This document shows, in pieces, positions 56,755 to 64,000 of a stretch of DNA of 64,000 nt (positions are counted from its first letter, which is position 1; the number at the start of each line of letters is the position of its first letter). A program made the position numbers and the translations under genes. The DNA is from Poa pratensis (taxonomy: Eukaryota > Streptophyta > Magnoliopsida > Poales > Poaceae). The notes under the pieces were generated by a model. The model ran no database searches, had not been told where the DNA came from, and worked only from the letters and a program-made list of their open reading frames with translations. Location of the stretch: assembly GCA_947311845.1 (NCBI GenBank), contig CAMZMU010000063.1, forward strand, positions 121,317,964-121,381,963. Direction: 5' to 3'.

Positions 56755-59700
56755 ACTAGGAGTCACATCTACAAATGTAGAGACGAAGAGAGTTGTTGTT
56801 TTTTTAAAACTAGCAAGGTGGCCCTCGCAAATGTGAGGGCGTGTACTTTTTCTCGTTGAATCTATTTGTGCAATAATTATAAATCACAGGATTTTATAGC
56901 TTAGAAAATATTATGTTATGTAAATTAGCCCATGTGTGGGAAATATTTTGAATCATTCTTATTTGGAGTGAGTAGATATTTTAAATTTCCAAAATACCAT
57001 GTCACAGAGTTTAGAATGTCGTCTATCTTAAGACATCAGTAGTGCTATTTTGATATTTTTAGCCTGTTCCTATCTACTATCCGCCGTTCTCCGATCTAGG
57101 TGTTCTACTCCCGCCCTAACATGTATTGGTTCTGTCATGTTACTCATGTAATAATGACCACCGACTTGCAAAAACATATAGTTTCATGTAACATATTGAA
57201 TTTAAAAAGTGAGTTTGGTAGCACAAAATTTAAATATTTCAGTCAATCACCAAATTAATCTATGTCCTCTCATAAAAAATATTTTCGTATCCCATTGCAC
57301 CACAAAACTCTTCCTAGTCTATTATTAGTAATCCACCGCAGCATCTTCATACTACACTTTAGTTCAAGCATTTGATTCGCATGAGTAAAAAACACAAAGT
57401 AATAACAACTATTATGAAAAACTGCAATGGCAATACATTACATGCATAACCGTTGATCAAACATACATGTAGTTCTATATTGTCGGTTGTTATTTTCACC
57501 GATTCATGTTTGGTCCCATGGACACATGCATCCATCCCAGTCATTTTCCCGTGCTTATAATGAAAATGGAAGTATGTATCTCTGAGCTCTAGTAGAAACT
57601 TTACCTTTTAATTCCAAGTACTTATTCGAATCGGAGCCTATATGCGTAGATTTTTTATTAGTTATTCTCAATTCCTATTAAAATCTCACCCAATAAATAC
57701 TGATTCAGCTGTCTAAATAATTCGAGTGATTGTGGATTAGCGTGGCATACCACGCATTTGTGTGGATAGATTTATTAGAAATTGAGTTTGTCTACCATAT
57801 ATAATGGATTATACAATTTTATAAAAGTTTTCACATCCACTATAGGCCCTTCAGTGTCTATCTTTCAACATATAGTTTGCTTCTATCTTCCCTCAATTGA
57901 ATTTTTGAAAAAACAAAATACTAAGTTATACCCAACCTGTCATTGGTTGTATTTTAATGAAGCGGTTCTTTGATTTGTAAAAAATCACGTGTTGCTGCTT
58001 TATCATGCCGTGGTTGTCTATTTTGCTTGACCATCGATTCAAACTACTACATTTGTTGGTATATAATTATGTAATGTTACGAAAACATTCTCCCTGTCAC
58101 TCAGCTGTGATATTTTTTCTGTCGCGCCCATGTATTTTCCACACTAAGTTATATTTGTTTAGCAACTAAAACATCTTATAAAGTACTTTACATGATTTGC
58201 CACTCGCTATATTTTCTATTAAAGCATTGTCCCTAGCTAGCTTTTCTGGAAACTTATTTCTACAATCTCTCGACCATTCTCTTTTCCTTTTGTGAACAAT
58301 CACTCGACCACTATCGTCATCACCTATTATTTCTTATCATGGTCATGCTAATTTTATATATTTCGCTTGCCTTCTAAGCCATGCACAACTTCATCGCCGA
58401 ACTCGATTGCATGGTCACTAAAAAAGTGATGTTAATCAGCTCTAAGTAGTGAGATTTCCAGCAAAATTCTATTTTTTAGTCGAGTGTATGTTCTTTTAAC
58501 ATGACGTAAATATGATGGCACCACAAATACTGTGAAAATTGCCTTTACAATTAATATATTAATTTGTACACATCTTGTCATTCGTGCATTACTGTGAAAA
58601 TCGTCTAGGTTTTTTATGATACTGAGAATGGATAGTCATGAAGCTTGTGCTGGGCCAGATTTGGTTACATAGTTTTTTTTAAAATCTAGTTTGGACTCTG
58701 ATAGAGTAATTGGCAATATGATTTCCTTTTGATTTTATTACTGTGCATATACTCAACCATGTATTTGTATTGGTCTAGATCATAACTTATAGCCTAGCAT
58801 GTCTTCCCTGACACGTCCGCGTGTAGTTAGGATTTTTTAATTAGATTAGATCAGATTTATGTTTGCATTAGGGGACGTATGGTCTCACAAAATTTAGTTT
58901 AAATGAGTGGAGACTTTACTGATTATTCAGATTTTTAGCTCTAAGTGTGGTTGTGTAGATTTAAGTGCTTATGGTAAGCTTTAATTGTCCCGGTTGCACA
59001 ACCGGTATTAAATGCCCTCTAGAACCGGTATTGAAGCCCTTTTTTCTACTAGCGAAAATCATCTTATGGATCGTCGATCTGATCACTGGTGCAGCAGCTA
59101 GCCCTGTCGATCGATGGATCCCCCAGCTGGGATGCTAGCTAGGGAAAGTGTAGTCAAGGGACGCAGCATGGCACACGCGATGCAGGCTTTTCACGTACAG
59201 CTCCAAATCATAGGGCTGTGTGACCCAGAAAACACCCTGCCAGGATATATTCTCCCTCTTTTTGCATGTAAAAAAAAAAAAAAAGGTTCGCTCCTCCTTT
59301 GTCTCCCTCCTTGCACGCATGCATGCCGCAACGGAAAACTCAATATTTGCATGCCAGGATGGAAGGGAACTGGAACCAAAGCAAAAGATATCATGCATGC
59401 ATGGCTTGGCGTACCATCATGCAAGCAAAAGAAGACCGATCCGGAGGACGACCGGAAGGAGCGTCGGCGTCAACTCCCAGCGCGGCCGCATACCTCGGTT
59501 TTTTCTCTCTGTGCGGCAATTGACGTTTCGGGGCTGGGCTCGTGTGGCTTTCGGACTGCGGGTTGATTTCCAGTTTTGTTAGGGGGTAAAACGCAAAACA
59601 GCCGCGACGTACCATCACCACCTTAAGCCGTATTATATAGTAGAGACTCCTTTGAATAATTGAAACAAGTAAAACATGTAACAGTACCATATTACTTAGT

Positions 59701-60105
59701 TCTGAACATATGAAGTAGTCTTTCACACCAAGGGATAATAACTTTCTTTTCCTGCTGTATGGCTCTGTTCTAATATAATATTAAAGAAATTGGAGCTCGA
59801 GTATCTTATAACCCAATCTGACTAATGAAATCCTCTTTTCCCCGAAAAAATAAACTTCCATCGAAGCTGTGCCTGCCCCAACCGATCGGTCTTCTTTTTT
59901 AGGTGAGCACCGATCGGTTATAATGCGTGCTATGCACGCAAGCTCAACACGATCGTGTCGACACATATCTGGTGAAAACCGGATTACGTTACACATAATT
60001 TTTATTTAATCAATTTTAGATCTAACTGTCGAAAATAATTTAAACGATGTGGATTAACGTGATGTCTCGAAAAACTCCCTCATTTTGCTTTTAGTATATA
60101 ATAGA
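56755..60105 (-). mobile_element. Possible outer Helitron (copy 2)
   Basis: Duplicate of 41643-44994, same candidate termini. Confidence 0.45.
56809..59646 (-). mobile_element. Non-autonomous Helitron (copy 2)
   Basis: Duplicate of 41697-44535, with the same termini and a length of 2838 bp. It results from the segmental duplication rather than a second insertion, because the flanks match too. Confidence 0.85.
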
Positions 60106-60595
60106 TGGGGGGAGGGGGATCTTAGCTCCAATTTATTAATTTTGAAGTGGTTTAACAAGAAATACAAAATAAACAGATACAACCCGGTCCTACTCTCCCG
60201 ACACGATTTCTCACGCTCCTCACCCGCGAGTGCCCAAACATTCACCTCTTTGTCATTCCAAAGTTTCCAATTTAGAGGTTAGTTGTGGGAGGCCATAGCC
60301 TTGCGGTTGGGTGTGGAACCATTAGACCTGTTGTACTATCTACTTGATTATTTATGCCGCAGATGGTTGAAGATCAAGAGCGGGATGCTAAATCCAATCT
60401 TTAAAGAAGGCCCAAAATCAAATGGTGAAGCGACCGTTGACGGAAGAGATGTGTGGCGATTCCGGTACTCCTGTGCATAGAGCGGGCGCAAACCACAATT
60501 CAGCCAAATTTCCTTTCCAAGCGGTCTGCGGTATATAGCCTATTCTGAATGTCTAGCCGTATGCAAGAATATGATTTTAGAGGAGCCTAAACTTT

Positions 60596-60841
60596 TCAAA
60601 CAATCCATTTCATGGTTGTTAGAGTAGCTCCAAGAAACTGAGCTTTGTAGGCCGATCCCGCTGAGTAATCACCATTTGCCAATAACTTCCAAAGAATGTC
60701 ATTCTCACTATTCTCATCAAGTTGCACATGCCGAAGTTTCATGAAAAGATCAACGGATTGAAGGGTGTGGGACTTCGAAAGCTTCGACCTCGTGTCGATC
60801 TTGTCAATCCACGTGTTCTCATACAAGGCTTTTCTTGACAC
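60596..60841 (-). pseudogene. LINE zf-RVT fragment (copy 2)
   Basis: Same 81-codon peptide as 45485-45730, without differences. Confidence 0.8.
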
Positions 60842-61115
60842 TCCAATTTTTCCTCATAGAGATGGCAATAATCAGCGGCGCAATGTCTCTTTTGGCTTCC
60901 CTCCCTTAGAGACCGCAAAAGTTAGCTCACACCCAAGATTTTTCTGGCATTTTTACACACAAGTAATACAGATTATAGCATCCTCCTTCTATTTGTACTA
61001 TATATCATTGTCAAAAAAAATTATATTTTATATATGTAACTTGAAATTGATATTTTTTTACATTTTTGGAGTATTCTCGGTGAACAGTTTTTTTTTTTTT
61101 GCGTACTATCAGGTA

Positions 61116-61238
61116 CTCCCTCTGTTCCAATTTAATTGATTTGTTTTCCACTAAATGTGGATGTATCTAGACATGTTACATGTATAGATACATCCACGTG
61201 TGGTGCATAGCAAGTCAATTAAATTGGAACGGAGCGAG
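61116..61238. mobile_element. Stowaway MITE (copy 2)
   Basis: Duplicate of 46005-46127 with one C-to-T change in the ACTAAACGTGG segment. TA on both sides. Confidence 0.92.
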
Positions 61239-61668
61239 TATATGACAAAAGAATATGTATACCTGTATAACATTCCGGAACGTCGAGCAGGATTTTTTCC
61301 ACCGGTGAAGGCGTACGTGGGTGAATGAGTTAATTCATTTCCCGCAGGTTATTTCCACACCCACAAAAAACACGGAAATTGCCCGTCGCTGGCTGGAGTA
61401 CGTGAGGATCGATGGAGAGTGGCGAGATAGCGTAGCCGAGCATGCAGCTGGGCGTGAGCTGCGACCACGAGCGAATGAGCGATGGCCGAGCATCGCAAGG
61501 CTACTAGCCTGCGTCTCCATATCCAGTGGCGCACAAGCAACGGGGTTTATAATCAGTCCCATTTTTTCTTCTCACTTGCGTCGAGAAGGAACGTACGTCC
61601 AACGACCCCGATGACGATATCCATCATCGGAGAATCCAGAGGATGGGGGAAAATAGAAACAAATGAGG

Positions 61669-62046
61669 CACTACAGGAACAGAAAAATATGCCGAGAGCT
61701 CAGAACACTCGGCAAACAAAGGAATACGCTCGGCAAACCGCGCTCGACGTACACCTGCTCGGCATACACAGCTGATACGCTCGGCAAACAAAAACGCTCG
61801 GCAACTAGATATATGCCGAGCGTTTCCTGTAGACTATCGGCAAACAAACGCTCGGCAAACAAATAGACGGAGACGTCCGTCTGACGGTGTGGTCTGCCAC
61901 GTGTACATGGTATGCCGAGCGTATACGCTCGGCATACATTTGGTTTATATGCCGAGCGTATACGCTCGGCATACCATGTACACGTGGCATCTGCTAGGGA
62001 CGCCCAGGAGACAGGGTATGCCGAGTGTTTACGCTCGGCAAACAGG
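61669..62046 (+). mobile_element. Second CACTA family, left terminus (copy 2)
   Basis: Duplicate of 46558-46935, with one GCCGAGCG changed to GCCGAGTG near 62026. The element continues to the window end without an opposite terminus. Confidence 0.85.
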
Positions 62047-64000
62047 ATTAACATGACAAAAAAAAAACCCCAATTATTTGCATTTTACCCACAAATAAAC
62101 AAACAAGCACATCAAACAAATTTATTACATCACATGAACAAGTTATCAGTTGTTCCCTATCAACAGCATCACAAGGTAAATTGTTCTGTATCAACAATAC
62201 ATGAACACAACCGTGCAGAGATTTATCACAAGATAAATTGCTGTTTACGAACAACAAATGAAGAGACATATTACAACATAAGACCAGTGTTGTGAACTTG
62301 CTGCCAAACCAAACATAAGACCAACTTGAATTCAAAAGGTTCATTGTACCTACTGTAATGTCCAGCTATTACTATTCATCTCAAACATAAGACCAACTTG
62401 AATTCAAAAGGTTCATTGTACCTACTGTAATGTCCAGCTATTACTAGTCATCTCGAGCAGCTCATGCTCACCCAATTTTGCCTGTAGAAACAACAAAAGC
62501 AACTATTCAGTTTCCATAGACGATCATGTCCCTCAAAATGACTACTTGTAGACTGTAGTGCATAAATAGCAGAAATCCAAAAGGAATACTGCTGCAGTAT
62601 TGTTATAAAATGACAAGGCTAATGTACCTCTAGCTCCTCCAAGGTTGTACTGCAGGTCAAACACAAGATTTAACAGCTGCCTTGTTGATCTGATCACTGA
62701 AAAACTTTAGCTTCCTTGACATTTCTGCACACCGCTTTAGCTGCAGTGGAACCGCGACAGACTTATCAGTATATATGAACATACATGAAAGAGTTACTGA
62801 AGAACATATAATACTTAAAAACAGAATCATTCATTTCACATAACAACATATTCAAACAAAAAGTATCATAAAGAGTATATATGATTACATTTATATTCCT
62901 GACAAATGCACCTTTGTGAAGAATACTTAAGTGTCAATCATTTAGACTACAGAAATGAACCCAAAATAATAGTCATGAGCAACCAGATGCATAGCGGAAA
63001 GACACTAGAGACCATGTATATTAGCTAGATAAAGGCTCTTGATTCTCAGTGTTCATCACATAAGGAGGAGAGGATCTCACCAGGCAGCTGCAGGTTTTGT
63101 GAGGTGACCGGCAGCAGCATGACGGAGTCGTGGCGGGCAGCAGCATGACGAAGTCGTGGCCGGCTCCCTCAACAACTCATCATCCCTGGAAGATGTAGTG
63201 CAGGAGGAAAAAATTAGCAAAAGAGCAAATAAATAGAATTATCACCAGCTATTGGTATCAGGTATCAAGAAGCTCCCTGAGCAGCAAATACTATCATAAA
63301 CAAGTTGTCATGTTTCTCTTTGGTATCCCATATCATCAAGAACTAAGGTGTATATATTTATATATCAAAATGTCATCATAGAGGAACCTAGACATTTTGG
63401 TGTGGGTATTGTTGTACCACATCAATACCAGGAAATAATCCAAGCCAGTTTCACTATGAAGTTATGATAAAATGTAGAGAAACAGATTACATTAGGCACT
63501 GCAGGTACTTGTATAATAATTGATTAAAAACAAACTGATGGCGTAATGCATGAAAAAGATACTAACTGATAAAGATTGTCAGGCTATTTGTTGCACAACA
63601 CGTGCACATGAGCACATATTTGGTAACCAAACCAGCAGCGGTATCTCTATATCCACAGAAGCAATATGAAAACTAACTAAGATGATGATAACCAGGGGTA
63701 GCTAGCCATCAAATCGAACCACTCATAAAATCATGAAAAGCCAAAGCCTGGGCATTATACCATCGCTATGACTCGATGGCCGTATCACAGTAGAGCCATG
63801 GAGTGTTCCTGGAGGCTGCCTTGCTAGTGTTGGCGCAGGCGTTGGCATGGGCATGACGGATGGCAGCAGCAGCAGCAAGTTTATTCATCTTTTTAACGGA
63901 GAGAGATGCTGCTGCATAAAGACACAAGGATTAATTTCTGCTGCACTTCAAGATTGAGGCATGAAAAGATAGTAATTGATCAAGATTGACATGTTTGCTG
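62047..64000. other. Body of the second CACTA copy 2, no gene
   Basis: Matches 46936-48889. AT-rich, with the same 62-bp tandem pair (about 62318 and 62384). No supportable coding region before the window ends. Confidence 0.6.

Larger units (their letters stand above)
51608..64000. repeat. Large tandem duplication, copy 2 (runs off the window end)
   Basis: Repeats 34738 to about 48889 in the same orientation. Differences seen: one extra C that restores the AP2 start frame, small indels in the GC-rich leader, five fewer satellite units, loss of a TA pair near 57177, and scattered single-base changes (for example C to T near 62026). The end lies beyond 64000. Confidence 0.95.

Overview
The window is transposon-rich plant nuclear DNA, almost certainly from a grass and most likely Pooideae/Triticeae. 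The grounds are the mix of Copia, CACTA, Helitron, MULE, PIF/Harbinger-like and Stowaway elements, the grass-type Helitron termini, and the CACTA subterminal motif GCCGTCGGCGTA. Most of the coding capacity belongs to mobile elements. The only candidate non-transposon gene is an intronless 204-residue open frame at 18694-19308 that I do not recognise.

Layout, left half. 1-3987 is the 5' part of a minus-strand Copia retrotransposon (protease start, gag, initiator-Met primer site, full 1317-bp LTR). 4.0-6.5 kb holds a tandem duplication, an inverted-repeat cluster and a poly(A)-tailed retroelement-like block, ending at a Helitron 5' terminus (6479). 6.56-16.6 kb has Helitron ends at 6561, 15869 and 16619. 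Within it sit a Pack-MULE carrying a broken kelch-gene fragment (7271-8784, exact 9-bp target duplication) and a PIF/Harbinger-like element carrying a possible two-exon gene with a ubiquitin-interacting-motif-like helix (9266-10733). A second Harbinger-like element (16826-18397), the 204-aa frame, and a MULE packed with a GTTACC minisatellite (19823-22487) follow. 22.6-29.3 kb is mostly anonymous AT-rich sequence with one Stowaway MITE.

Layout, right half. 29314-40564 is a CACTA element complete at both ends (TSD GAC). It has an intact three-exon TNP2-type transposase, a roughly 206-bp near-perfect palindrome, an AP2/ERF-domain gene, a 353-bp tandem satellite (about 11.5 units) and subterminal arrays of TACGCCGACGGC. 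It is followed by MITEs, nested Helitrons, a LINE fragment and one end of a second CACTA family (GCCGAGCG repeats).

The dominant large-scale structure is a direct tandem duplication with a unit of about 16.87 kb: 34738-51607, repeated from 51608 past the window end. One breakpoint lies inside the AP2 gene. The two copies differ mainly by exactly five satellite units.

Most interesting hypothesis: the CACTA carries its own AP2/ERF DNA-binding protein, and its subterminal repeats each contain GCCGAC, the core bound by DREB-type AP2 proteins. The AP2 protein could therefore be a TnpA-like factor recruited by the transposon. The motif match and the AP2 domain are seen in the sequence; the functional link is inference.
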